Shown here: in pieces, positions 1 through 7,389 of the stretch
Numbering within the stretch: position 1 is the first letter of the stretch
How the letters are laid out: each line of letters begins with the position of its first letter
Assembly (NCBI GenBank): GCA_964412395.1
Contig: CAYPOY010000125.1
Location: 1-13,375, forward strand
Direction: 5' to 3'
DNA length: 13,375 nucleotides
Source of the DNA: CAYPOY01 sp964412395
GTDB lineage: Bacteria; Chloroflexota; Anaerolineae; B4-G1
The notes under the pieces: model-generated
The model's database searches: none
What the model was told of the DNA's origin: nothing
Seen by the model: only the letters and a program-made list of their open reading frames with translations
Position numbers and translations under genes: made by a program

Positions 1-136
1 CCACCCGCCGCCCAGACAGTATCAGCGCAAAGAGATACCGCTGGCAGCCTGAATTCCTATGAACAATCGTTGCACCCGGGTAGGGGAGTACGCGGCAGCC
101 AACCTGCTTATCCTGCTGGGCCGCTATAGTATTGCC
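1..136. other. Left-edge stretch with no convincing gene
   Basis: No supported gene was seen here. One plus-strand frame is open from the window edge to a TGA at 60-62 and could be the last ~19 codons of a gene lying to the left (end reading ...YRWQPEFL). Another plus frame, from an ATG at 59, runs 44 codons and ends inside the palindromic repeat downstream; it has no clear ribosome binding site. Neither is strong enough to call as a gene. Confidence 0.4.
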
Positions 137-1297
137 CTACAACATTCGCGTTGTGCGCGAGAATCTCTTGTGAACCACAAAGAGCACAAATGTCACAAGG
201 ATGATTGAATCTTGGTGTTCTTGGTGTCCTTTGTGTCCTTTGTGGTTGAAATTGGCTTGGTTGCCTGCCGTCGCCCGCACGGTGTTGTGGGCGATGAGCC
301 GCATCACAAAACCCTGCAGGTCCGCCGTCGCCCGCAGCAGAGCGTGGTCCTCCAGGTCGGTCGAGGTGAAAGTCAGGTCGCTCTTGGCCGCGGTCGCCAC
401 AAGAAAGATCGTCTTGTCAACCAAGCAGCCCCGGTAGCCGGGACGGCCAACGCCGGAGGTAAAGAGCACGGTGTCTCCGTCACAGACCGGGTCAATGCAA
501 GCCTGGATACCGTCGCTGTCGGGGTTCGCGTCCCACGGGTTCGCCCCGCAGTTGTCCACATTGACAGTAACCGGGCCGGGCGAACGGGGCGCGATGGCGA
601 CGCGCCGGATGGTCTCCGCGCCGTCCATGTTGTCGGTGATGCGCAGGTCGGCTCCGTTGTCGCGGTTGGCAAAGTAAGCGTCGCACAGATAAAAGACCGC
701 CATCTGGAACTGCCCGCTGTCCGTCTTGACGACGGCGCTGCTCTCCTTGAACGTCCCATCGCCGTTGTAGCCTCCGCTCAGAGCATCGTACTGAATGGTG
801 AAGGTGTCGGTACCCTGGTCGAGGTACTCGATCTTGAGCCGCACCCGGGTGGTCAGCGAGCCGGCAAAGAGCGCGTCGTCGTCCACGCGGAGCTGCAAGT
901 ATAAATCTGGTGCGTCGTTGCCATCCTCAGCAGGCAGCACCGACCTATTCCCCGTGCGTCGAGCCTTCGTCGGTGGATCGCCGACCGAGACGACCTCGGT
1001 GTCCACGTCGCCCCCATAGTCCAAGAACAGCCCCCGCTCAATGCTCTCCTGACCGAGACGAATCGTCAGACGCCACAAGTTCTTGAGGATCAGCGGCAAG
1101 TAGACGGGGTAGCGCACCGTGATACTAAAAGATTGAGTGTCGGTATTAGACGAAGGATCGAAAACCGGATATCGAGAACTGGGGGTTTTGGAAGCCGTGT
1201 CAGGCGGGGCAGCCGCAACCCCCCTATGGTTGAGCATCGGCGCCGGACTCTACAAGACCACCAACAGGGTGGCAAGCGACAACATTCTGATCCTCAT
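137..1297 (-). pseudogene. Disrupted secreted protein, probably N-terminal part of a beta-helix-type surface protein
   Basis: The ribosome binding site AAAGGAG (1304-1310) lies 6 nt before an ATG at 1297. That ATG opens a hydrophobic signal-peptide-like start, MRIRMLSLATLLVVL. An in-frame TAG at 1250-1252 then breaks the frame, which continues open from 1249 to the stop at 137. The largest intact frame starts at an internal ATG at 1237 (366 aa) and has no signal peptide, so it is unlikely to be the native start. The body contains a 'YPVYLPLILKN' stretch of the kind common in Chloroflexota exported proteins. It also has a Cys/Asp-rich segment (DNCGANPWDANPDSDGIQ, then CIDPVCDGDTV) and a region resembling the lead-in to a parallel beta-helix. 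The last ~35 residues (NHKGHKGHQEHQ onward) are translated from the palindromic repeat at 173-247, so the true C-terminus has probably been lost. I infer an exported surface protein cut at both ends. Ligand and role are unknown. Confidence 0.65.
173..247. repeat. Palindromic repeat built of 9-bp units (CTTTGTGTC-like)
   Basis: The right arm (211-246) is four near-identical 9-mers: CTTGGTGTT, CTTGGTGTC, CTTTGTGTC, CTTTGTGGT. The left arm (173-202) is their approximate inverse complement, starting AACCACAAAG, which pairs with CTTTGTGGTT at 238-247. The two arms are separated by a few A/T-rich bases near 203-210. It therefore has both tandem and inverted symmetry. The sequence is much more AT-rich and lower in complexity than its flanks. 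Read from either side it encodes a His/Lys-rich tail of the NHK-x-HK-x-H type. This looks like an intergenic repeat element, not a protein-coding segment. Whether it acts as a hairpin, a mobile repeat or a transcription end is not shown by the sequence. Confidence 0.75.
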
Positions 1298-1303
1298 CGC
1301 TAT

Positions 1304-1310
1304 CTCCTTT
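1304..1310 (-). promoter_or_regulatory. Ribosome binding site of the disrupted secreted protein
   Basis: AAAGGAG on the minus strand, 6 nt upstream of the ATG at 1297. It decides that the native start was 1297 and not the internal ATG at 1237, which lies after the amber codon and has no such site. Confidence 0.7.
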
Positions 1311-1520
1311 CTTCCTGACCGGGCCAAGTCCGTCCGGATCGAGGTCGTTCCTCTTGCTCATCAGTCTACCACGCCCATATTGCTGACTCACCGCTAATTT
1401 GTAAATGATTTGTAACAGTCAGGAGCGCTGTTCATCAGAGACGCAAAGAAAGCCTTTGTGTTTTCAGGGGGGCAAATCAACAACACTTGAGAGGGAGACT
1501 CCCGCACGCATCAGGGTGCA

Positions 1521-1549
1521 GGAAGGGGCGGTGTTCCACCACCCCTTCC
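1521..1549. terminator. Stem-loop downstream of the lipoprotein gene
   Basis: GGAAGGGGCGGTG (1521-1533) pairs with CACCACCCCTTCC (1537-1549) with one mismatch and a 3-nt loop. It starts about 24 nt beyond the stop of the minus-strand lipoprotein gene, a normal place for a transcription end or a 3' stabilising hairpin. The T-rich tail (CCCTTTCTT) lies on the plus-strand side, so it is not a textbook intrinsic terminator in the direction of the lipoprotein gene. Confidence 0.45.
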
Positions 1550-1572
1550 CCCTTTCTTGGTGGCGCCTTGGT

Positions 1573-2253
1573 TCACCCGGTTACAGAAAGCTCAAGGCAA
1601 AAGGTCACCTGGGCCGGGCCATCGTCCGAGGTCACCCCATCGTCGAGGTAACCTTCAGGATCATCCACTCCCGGTATATCTTCCCATCCGTCCCAGAACC
1701 CGGGATCGCCCCAATAGACGCCGCCGTCACACGGGCTGGAAAAGTAGGTGTCGGCGCGGAGGCTGTGGCCATCCCAGGTGCCGTGGAAGACGGGAAACGT
1801 GCCGTTGTTGATCTCGCAGCCGGTATGGAGCTCCACTTCGGCCAGCAGGCTCCCCCCTTCAAACGGCGGAGTCACGTCTCTGGTCCAGCCTACGGCCTCG
1901 ACCTCCCCATCAGCGGTGATCGTTAACTCCCATCTGCTCTCGCGGTAACCGCATTCGAGGAGCTCCAAATCATACGTATTCTGTCCCGTTTGTCTGAGCG
2001 TCGCCGTGGCATCGCAGAAATTATAGTCAGCCGGCGAGAATTCGAACCCGCTCTCTGTAAAGTACCCGACGAAGGTGGTGCGGCCCGTGAACTCCAATGG
2101 CGTGGGTATGGGAGTCGGCGGGACAGGGGTCGGCGTGGCGGTTGGTGGAGTTGGACTGGGTGTGGGTATGGCCTTTGGCGCGCTGCACCCCACCAGGAAC
2201 AGACATACCATTGCAAAGCTAACCCACTGTAGTAGGGATTTCTGACGACTCAT
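1573..2253 (-). CDS. Lipoprotein with Pro/Thr-rich tether, unknown function
   Basis: A 226-aa protein. The N-terminus is a bacterial lipoprotein signal: basic start (MSRQK), a hydrophobic core, and lipobox LVGC with Cys23 as the lipidation site. Residues ~26-52 are a Pro/Thr repeat linker (PTPSPTPPTATPTP type), a tether typical of exported Chloroflexota proteins. The remaining ~170 residues look beta-rich (alternating TTFVGYF, WELTITADGEVEAVGW, FPVFHGTWDGHSLRA). They contain five cysteines that could form disulfides outside the cell. The C-terminal part is very acidic (WDGWEDIPGVDDPEGYLDDG). No catalytic motif was recognised and I cannot name the family. The start is fixed by AAAGGAGGT at 2261-2269, seven bases before the ATG. 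The gene appears to stand alone. Confidence 0.85.
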   Translation of the reverse strand: MSRQKSLLQWVSFAMVCLFLVGCSAPKAIPTPSPTPPTATPTPVPPTPIPTPLEFTGRTTFVGYFTESGFEFSPADYNFCDATATLRQTGQNTYDLELLECGYRESRWELTITADGEVEAVGWTRDVTPPFEGGSLLAEVELHTGCEINNGTFPVFHGTWDGHSLRADTYFSSPCDGGVYWGDPGFWDGWEDIPGVDDPEGYLDDGVTSDDGPAQVTFCLELSVTG

Positions 2254-2260
2254 GGTAATT

Positions 2261-2269
2261 ACCTCCTTT
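2261..2269 (-). promoter_or_regulatory. Near-perfect Shine-Dalgarno of the lipoprotein gene
   Basis: AAAGGAGGT on the minus strand, 7 nt upstream of the ATG at 2253. It is nearly complementary to the 16S rRNA 3' end and fixes the start of the lipoprotein. Confidence 0.8.
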
Positions 2270-2346
2270 GAGTCTTGGATAGACTAGATTGAAACGACAG
2301 GTTTTCGTTCACGATTCGCTTCCTTGTGCTCGGACCTTGGATTGGA

Positions 2347-2380
2347 CTATCTGTTGCTTTTTACCTGCACATCACCTCCT
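2347..2380 (-). other. Possible 7-codon leader ORF with a strong ribosome binding site
   Basis: AGGAGGTG (2373-2380, minus strand) precedes an overlapping ATG (2372-2370) and GTG (2370-2368). The GTG frame reads seven codons (MQVKSNR) to a TAG at 2347-2349; the ATG frame stops after three codons. It lies ~100 nt upstream of the lipoprotein start and could be a translated leader. It could also be a chance purine-rich stretch. No other gene occupies 2254-2455. Confidence 0.2.
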
Positions 2381-2455
2381 CTCTTGCCGGGCGCTGCTGT
2401 ACTCTCTGCAATGTGCTCTTTCAAGGGGCGTTGCACTTGAGAAGAACTGAGTACC

Positions 2456-2484
2456 TTGACAAATAACACATTCCACGCTATTCT
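2456..2484 (+). promoter_or_regulatory. Strong sigma70-type promoter reading rightwards
   Basis: A consensus -35 TTGACA (2456-2461), a 17-nt spacer and a -10 TATTCT (2479-2484) predict a transcript starting near 2491. The first plus-strand gene downstream is the large BTAD/STAND/WD40 regulator at 2820. The leader would therefore be about 330 nt and antisense to the whole of the small gene at 2478-2738. The -10 box lies over that small gene's stop codon. Confidence 0.6.
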
Positions 2485-2738
2485 AGTGTCGTGGGCGCGC
2501 TCCGTTGAGCTTCGGATGACTCTCTTGCCTTGATGTCATCGTCGTCTGTGTCGGCCATCCCACCCGTTTCGCATCGCAGGAAGGCGAACAAGTCGTCGAG
2601 GCTGACAAAGCCTTGACGCTCGCCCGTGAGCGAGTCCTCAAGGGATGCTCGCCAAACCGCCCGCCCCTTTCTGTGTTGGGGCACGTCGTCGTTATTGTCT
2701 CGCCATAAGCGCATTAGATACGAAAGATAACTAGGCAT
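2478..2738 (-). CDS. Small conserved-type protein (YLSYLMRLWR...WRASLEDSLTGERQGF), unknown function
   Basis: About 86 aa from the ATG at 2738; an in-frame GTG at 2753 would add five residues. I prefer the ATG because similar small proteins, as I recall them, start just before the YLxYLxRLWR stretch. The readable motif is an N-terminal YLSYLMRLWRDN followed by WRASLEDSLTGERQGFVSLDDLFAFL. I recognise this as a recurring small domain of Chloroflexota and some Cyanobacteria, often encoded near signalling genes; its biochemical role is not known to me. The C-terminal ~25 residues are acidic and look disordered (ADTDDDDIKARESSE). The gene diverges from the large regulator at 2820 and is overlapped antisense by that gene's probable leader. 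No convincing ribosome binding site was seen. Confidence 0.65.
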   Translation of the reverse strand: MPSYLSYLMRLWRDNNDDVPQHRKGRAVWRASLEDSLTGERQGFVSLDDLFAFLRCETGGMADTDDDDIKARESSEAQRSAPTTLE

Positions 2739-2807
2739 TGCTGTCACCAACACTCAAACTGCTACCAGTCTACCATGCAACCGCGAAGAAAACGTGAAGA
2801 GGATACC

Positions 2808-2817
2808 AGGAGAGAGG
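2808..2817 (+). promoter_or_regulatory. Ribosome binding site that sets the regulator's start
   Basis: AGGAGAGAGG ends 2 nt before the ATG at 2820, with its AGGAG core about 7 nt away. This favours 2820 over the upstream in-frame ATG at 2775, which would add a charged 15-residue extension (MQPRRKREEDTRREE) and has no such site. Confidence 0.7.
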
Positions 2818-2819
2818 AA

Positions 2820-5800
2820 ATGGCCCATCTATCCATTCACTTGCTTGGACCGTTCCAGGTTACGCTGGACGGAGAACCGGTCAGCGGCTTTGTGTCCGAC
2901 AAAGCGCGTGCCCTGCTGGCCTATCTGGCCGTCGAGGCAGACCGTCCCCATCGCCGGGAGACCCTGGCCGGGCTGCTGTGGTCCGACTTTCCCGAGCGTT
3001 CAGCCCGTACCAGCCTACGCACCGCGTTGGCCAACGTGCGTCAGGTGATCGGTGATCCGGCGAACCCACCGTTCTTGCACATCACCCGACAGACAGTTCA
3101 GTTCAACCAGGACAGCGACGCTCTGGTGGACGTAACGGGCTTTACCCATCTCCTGGAGGCGGCGCTCCCCCGGCCAGCAGGCGAGCCTGCAGACGAGTCC
3201 AGCGTCCAGCACCTGGAAGAGGCCGTCGCTCTTTATCAAGGAGATTTTCTCGAGGGCTTTTCCCTGGCCGACAGCGTCTTGTTTGAGGAGTGGGCCCTGC
3301 TCAAGCGGGAGCAGCTCCGGCGTCAGGCCTTGACAGCCCTGCACCGGTTGGCTGCGCACTATGAGACAGACGGGGACCCCCTGCGCGCCTTGCACCACGT
3401 GTGGCAAGCCGTAGACCTGGATCCCTGGCCGGGTGGGGGCCAACGACAGTTGATGCGCTTGCTGGCGCTCAGCGGGCGGCGGGAGGCAGCCCTGGCCCAA
3501 TACAAAGCCTACCGCCAGTTATTGACGGAAGAACTGGGGGTGGAGCCTTCAGTGGCAACTAAGGAGCTGTATGAACAACTATCCGCGGGGGAATGGCCAG
3601 CGGACACGCCAGTCTCTGGGGTGATTCTGGAGCGCGAGTTTGTAGCGGCCGGCCCGTGCCCCTACCGCGGTCTCGCCGCTTTCCGGGAGCAAGACGGGCC
3701 TTTCTTCTTCGGGCGTGAGGGCTTTGTCGAGCAACTGGTCGAGGCCGTGCAGCACAGGTCGCTGGTCGCCGTGATCGTGGGTGCTTCGGGATGCGGCAAG
3801 TCGTCGGCCGTCTTTGCCGGGCTGCTGCCCCGCCTGCGTGACGAGGGGGACTGGCTCATCGCCGCCTTTCGTCCTGGCAGTCAACCTTTCCACGCCCAGG
3901 CAGCGGCGCTGTTGCCCTTCCTGGAGCCGGGATTGGACGTGACGGAGCCGTCCAGTCAAAGCGGCGAGCCGGGAGAGACGTTGCGCACAGATCAACTCCC
4001 GCTGCGGCAGGCGGCGGAGCACGTGTTGGGGAGAAACCCCAGGGCCAGCTGCCTGCTGCTGGTCGTGGACCAGTTCGAGGAGCTGTACACCCTCTGCCCC
4101 GATCCGCAGGTGCGGCGCCGCTTCCTGGACGATCTGCTGGCAGCGGTGGGGCCTACAAAGGGGGAATCCCCCTTTGTCCTCCTGCTTACGCTGCGGGCCG
4201 ACTTTATGGGCCAGGCGCTGGCCCACCGGCCCTTTGCCGACGTCCTTCAAGATGCCTCCCTGCTCCTGGGACCAATGACGCGCGAGGAACTGCGGGCGGC
4301 GATTGAAAGACCGGCCCAGAAGCAGGGGGCGGTTTTCGAGACCGGGCTGGTGCAGCGCATCTTGGATGACGTGGGCGAGGAGCCGGGCAACCTGCCGCTG
4401 CTAGAGTTTGCGCTGACCTTGCTGTGGGAGCAGCAGAGCTACGGCTGGCTGACCTATGCCGGGTATGAGCGAATTGGCCGGGTCGAAGGGGCGCTGGCCC
4501 GCTATGCCGACCAGGTATACGGCGACTTGGACGAAATCACGCGAAAAGCGACCCGGCAGGTATTCGTGCAGTTGGTACATCCGGGCGAGGGCACGGAGGA
4601 CGCGCGCCGCCAGGCAACCCGCGTCGAGTTAGGTGAGGGGAACTGGCAACTGGTCCAGCATCTGGCCGACCAGCGGTTGGTGGTGACGGGGCAGGATGCC
4701 GCAGGGCGGGAGACAGCGGAACTGGTGCACGAGGCGCTGATCCAGGGATGGGGACGGCTGTGCACCTGGATGGAGGATGACCGCGCCTTCCGCACCTGGC
4801 AGGAGCGGCTGCGGGCCGCGCTGCGCCAGTGGGAGGCGACAAATCGAGATGAGGGGGCGCTTTTGCGGGGCGCGCCGTTGGCCGAGGCCGAGGCCTGGCT
4901 GGCCGAGCGGGAGAGCGAGTTGGGCGAATTGGAGCGGGACTTTATCAGGGGCGGTGTGGCCTGGCGGGACTGTCGCGCCGCCGAACGCGAGGCGCAGCGG
5001 CAGCGGGAATTGGAGGCGGCACGGAAACTGGCCGAGACAGAGCGGGCGCGGGCCGAGGCGGAGAAGCAGCGGGCAGAAGAGCAAAGCCGCGCCACCCAGC
5101 GGCTGCGACGACGGGCAATCTTCCTGGCCGGCGCGCTGGTCGTGGCTGGCGTGCTGGCTGTCGCTGCCTTCCTGCTCAGCCGGCAGGCAGCGCAGGAGCG
5201 CAAAGTCGCCCAGCAACAGGCGCGCATTGCCATCGCCAGGGAGCTGGCCGCGGCGGCGATCAGCAATTTGGACGTGGATATCGAGCGCAGCATCCTGCTG
5301 GCTATACAGGCCGTCGAGGAGACCTATGCCGTGAACGAGACGGTATTGCCAGAGGCCTTGAGCGCCTTGCATCAGGCCATAAACTCCTCGCGGCTCCTGT
5401 TCACCTTGCCCCAAGGCAGCAGCGCTGCCTACAGCCTCGACGGGACTCGCCTGGTCACGTGCGGCGATGACAACACGGCGAAAGTGTGGGATGTAGCAAC
5501 ACAGGATGTATGGCACACCTTGATCGGCCATACGGACGACGTATTGGACGTGGCCTTCAGCCCAGACGGCAGCCGCCTAGCTACGACTAGCATTGACAGG
5601 ACGGCGCGAGTCTGGAATGCCAAGACCGGTGAGGAACTGCTCACCCTCTCAGGGCGCGATCACGCCCTCTTCCGCCTCACTTTCAGCCCCGATGGAACAC
5701 GCTTGGCGACGACAAGCTTTTCTGATGGTACGGTAATCGTGTGGGATGCTGCCACCGGCCAGGAATTGCTCACCCTGAAGGGCCATTATTCCGATGTGTA

Positions 5801-7301
5801 CGATGTTGCCTTTAGCCCGGATGGGAAATACCTGGTCACGGGGGGCTGGGACTTTACGGCCAAGGTGTGGGATGCCAAGACCGGTCACGAACTATTTGAC
5901 TTGTACACCGGCGACGATTGGGTGACTTCCGTCGCCTTTAGTCCCGATGGGAGCCGTCTGGCCACGGCTCTCCAGACGCTCGGCGTGGTCATCTGGGACT
6001 TTGAGGATTCGGTGGCCGCCACGAGAGGACAGCAAGTGCTGACGATGTGCGTTCGCAGCGGCTTTGTCGAGAGCATCGCCTTCAGCCCGGATGGCGCCCG
6101 GCTCGCCACGGGGAACAGCGAAGGGACCTTGCAGGTGTGGGATACAGCGTCAGGGCGCGAACTGATGGCGCAGGCTGCGCACAACCACAGCATCCACGGT
6201 CTTGCGTTCAGCCCGGACGGCAAGCACCTGGCCACCTCAAGCCCTGATGGCACGACCAAGGTGTGGGACCTCACTCCCGAAGGCAGCCGGGAATGGCGCA
6301 CCCTGTCGGGCTACTCGGTACCCAACTTTGCCTTCAGTCCAGATGGGCGTCTCTTTGCGGTCAACAGTTGGTCCGATGGATGGACAAGGGTGATGGATGT
6401 TGCATCCGGGGAGGAACTGCTTCATCTATCCCATCCAGCACCCATCTATAACGTTGCCTTCAGCCCGGACGGACAGCGGTTGGCAGTAACATATTTCGAC
6501 GGGACGGCCGGGATGTGGGAGCTCAAAGCTGCGGAGGATGTCCTGTCCGCCCAGGAGCTCTATCGCGTTCGACATTCCGACGTTCCTCTGTGGGGTCTGG
6601 CCTTCAGTCCAGACGGGACGCGATTGGTCACAGCCGGTGATGATATGACAGCCAAGATCTGGGATGCCTCAGATGAACGGGAGCTGCTCACCCTGCGCGG
6701 TCACACGAATTGGATTAACGCGGTTGCCTATAGCCCGGATGGAACAGACGTGGCAACCGCCGGCGGCGACGGGACGGCCAAAATCTGGGACGCATCGTCC
6801 GGCGAGGAACTGCTGACGCTAACTGGGCACACCAGATCCGGGATGGCAGAAGCACCGGCTCTAAATGATGTGACCTACAGCCCGGACGGGAGGAGACTGG
6901 CAACCGCCGGCTGGGATGGAACCGCCCGGATTTGGGATGCCTCAAGTGGCGAGCAGTTGCTCACCCTGTCCGGCCACTCCGGTTGGCTCATGCGGCTGAA
7001 GTTCAGCCCCGATGGAAGGTCTCTGGCGACGACCAGCAACGATGGCACGGCAAAACTGTGGGACGCGGAGACAGGAGACGAGTTGTTCACCTTGACCGGC
7101 CACACGCAAGCCGTATTTGACGTAGCTTTCAGCCCAGATGGACGGCTCCTGGCTACGTCGAGCTGGGATGGGACAGTGCGTTTCTACGTTCTGCCCATCG
7201 AGGAGTTGATGGCGCTGGCCAAGACGCGCGTCACCCGCTCTCTAACGCCCGACGAGTGCCGGCAGTTTCTGCACGTGGACCAGTGCCCACCTTCACCTTG
7301 A
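2820..7301 (+). CDS. Transmembrane BTAD-STAND NTPase-WD40 regulator
   Basis: A 1493-aa protein with domains in order (residues from the 2820 start). At 3-95 is a SARP/AfsR-type winged helix (HLLGPFQVTLDGEPV, then KARALLAYLAVEA). At ~103-254 is the BTAD helical repeat region. At ~279-700 is an nSTAND1-type NTPase: CPYRGLAAFREQD entry, Walker A GASGCGKSS (321-329), Walker B LLLVVDQFEEL with Asp417. At ~715-765 is a Glu/Arg/Ala coiled coil, and at ~767-787 one transmembrane helix preceded by RLRRR. From ~871 to ~1450 are 14 WD40 blades, each marked by FSPDG-like turns. The tail is ELMALAKTRVTRSLTPDECRQFL. Fourteen blades fit two seven-bladed propellers. The positive-inside rule puts the DNA-binding and NTPase part in the cytoplasm and the propellers outside. 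Known family: BTAD proteins are transcription activators and STAND NTPases are nucleotide switches. Inference: the propellers bind a ligand or partner and the NTPase passes this to the DNA-binding end. The target genes are unknown; the promoter at 2456 and the divergent small gene are the nearest candidates. Confidence 0.93.
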   Translation: MAHLSIHLLGPFQVTLDGEPVSGFVSDKARALLAYLAVEADRPHRRETLAGLLWSDFPERSARTSLRTALANVRQVIGDPANPPFLHITRQTVQFNQDSDALVDVTGFTHLLEAALPRPAGEPADESSVQHLEEAVALYQGDFLEGFSLADSVLFEEWALLKREQLRRQALTALHRLAAHYETDGDPLRALHHVWQAVDLDPWPGGGQRQLMRLLALSGRREAALAQYKAYRQLLTEELGVEPSVATKELYEQLSAGEWPADTPVSGVILEREFVAAGPCPYRGLAAFREQDGPFFFGREGFVEQLVEAVQHRSLVAVIVGASGCGKSSAVFAGLLPRLRDEGDWLIAAFRPGSQPFHAQAAALLPFLEPGLDVTEPSSQSGEPGETLRTDQLPLRQAAEHVLGRNPRASCLLLVVDQFEELYTLCPDPQVRRRFLDDLLAAVGPTKGESPFVLLLTLRADFMGQALAHRPFADVLQDASLLLGPMTREELRAAIERPAQKQGAVFETGLVQRILDDVGEEPGNLPLLEFALTLLWEQQSYGWLTYAGYERIGRVEGALARYADQVYGDLDEITRKATRQVFVQLVHPGEGTEDARRQATRVELGEGNWQLVQHLADQRLVVTGQDAAGRETAELVHEALIQGWGRLCTWMEDDRAFRTWQERLRAALRQWEATNRDEGALLRGAPLAEAEAWLAERESELGELERDFIRGGVAWRDCRAAEREAQRQRELEAARKLAETERARAEAEKQRAEEQSRATQRLRRRAIFLAGALVVAGVLAVAAFLLSRQAAQERKVAQQQARIAIARELAAAAISNLDVDIERSILLAIQAVEETYAVNETVLPEALSALHQAINSSRLLFTLPQGSSAAYSLDGTRLVTCGDDNTAKVWDVATQDVWHTLIGHTDDVLDVAFSPDGSRLATTSIDRTARVWNAKTGEELLTLSGRDHALFRLTFSPDGTRLATTSFSDGTVIVWDAATGQELLTLKGHYSDVYDVAFSPDGKYLVTGGWDFTAKVWDAKTGHELFDLYTGDDWVTSVAFSPDGSRLATALQTLGVVIWDFEDSVAATRGQQVLTMCVRSGFVESIAFSPDGARLATGNSEGTLQVWDTASGRELMAQAAHNHSIHGLAFSPDGKHLATSSPDGTTKVWDLTPEGSREWRTLSGYSVPNFAFSPDGRLFAVNSWSDGWTRVMDVASGEELLHLSHPAPIYNVAFSPDGQRLAVTYFDGTAGMWELKAAEDVLSAQELYRVRHSDVPLWGLAFSPDGTRLVTAGDDMTAKIWDASDERELLTLRGHTNWINAVAYSPDGTDVATAGGDGTAKIWDASSGEELLTLTGHTRSGMAEAPALNDVTYSPDGRRLATAGWDGTARIWDASSGEQLLTLSGHSGWLMRLKFSPDGRSLATTSNDGTAKLWDAETGDELFTLTGHTQAVFDVAFSPDGRLLATSSWDGTVRFYVLPIEELMALAKTRVTRSLTPDECRQFLHVDQCPPSP

Positions 7302-7347
7302 CCGAGCAACCATCCCCGGCCCGAAGACGCATAGGCTATCTTCGCCC

Positions 7348-7384
7348 GCCAGGAGCCCGGCAGGGAGTATGCCGGGCTCCTGGC
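7348..7384 (+). terminator. Intrinsic-type terminator between convergent genes
   Basis: GCCAGGAGCCCGGCA (7348-7362) and TGCCGGGCTCCTGGC (7370-7384) form a perfect 15-bp stem with a 7-nt loop (GGGAGTA). On the plus strand it is followed by CTTTCT, a short T-rich tail. It lies 46 nt after the regulator's stop and just beyond the stop of the convergent methyltransferase gene (7390). There is no T-run on the minus side, so it mainly fits the regulator transcript, but it may also serve the operon from the other side. Confidence 0.8.
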
Positions 7385-7389
7385 CTTTC

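Noticed and set aside
211..246. Possible short CRISPR-like array
   Set aside because: The 9-bp units are contiguous with no spacers and form a palindrome, and there are no cas genes in the window.
212..904. A 230-codon plus-strand frame across the disrupted secreted gene
   Set aside because: It starts inside the palindromic repeat, has no ribosome binding site, and its Val/Arg/Gly-rich sequence mirrors the minus-strand coding frame.
1405..1926. A 173-codon plus-strand frame opposite the lipoprotein gene
   Set aside because: The lipoprotein has a lipobox, tether and strong ribosome binding site; this frame has none and crosses the hairpin at 1521-1549.
1364..2776. Shared 10-mer CAGTCTACCA upstream of the secreted gene and upstream of the regulator
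   Set aside because: A 10-base match in 13 kb is expected by chance, and the flanks do not match or form a dyad.
2775..2819. Extending the regulator to the ATG at 2775
   Set aside because: There is no ribosome binding site there, the added residues are all charged, and a good site lies directly before 2820.
4502..5531. Long minus-strand open frames opposite the regulator's NTPase and coiled-coil region
   Set aside because: They are Ser/Arg/Ala- or Gln/Leu-rich shadows of the plus-strand gene, which has recognisable domains throughout.
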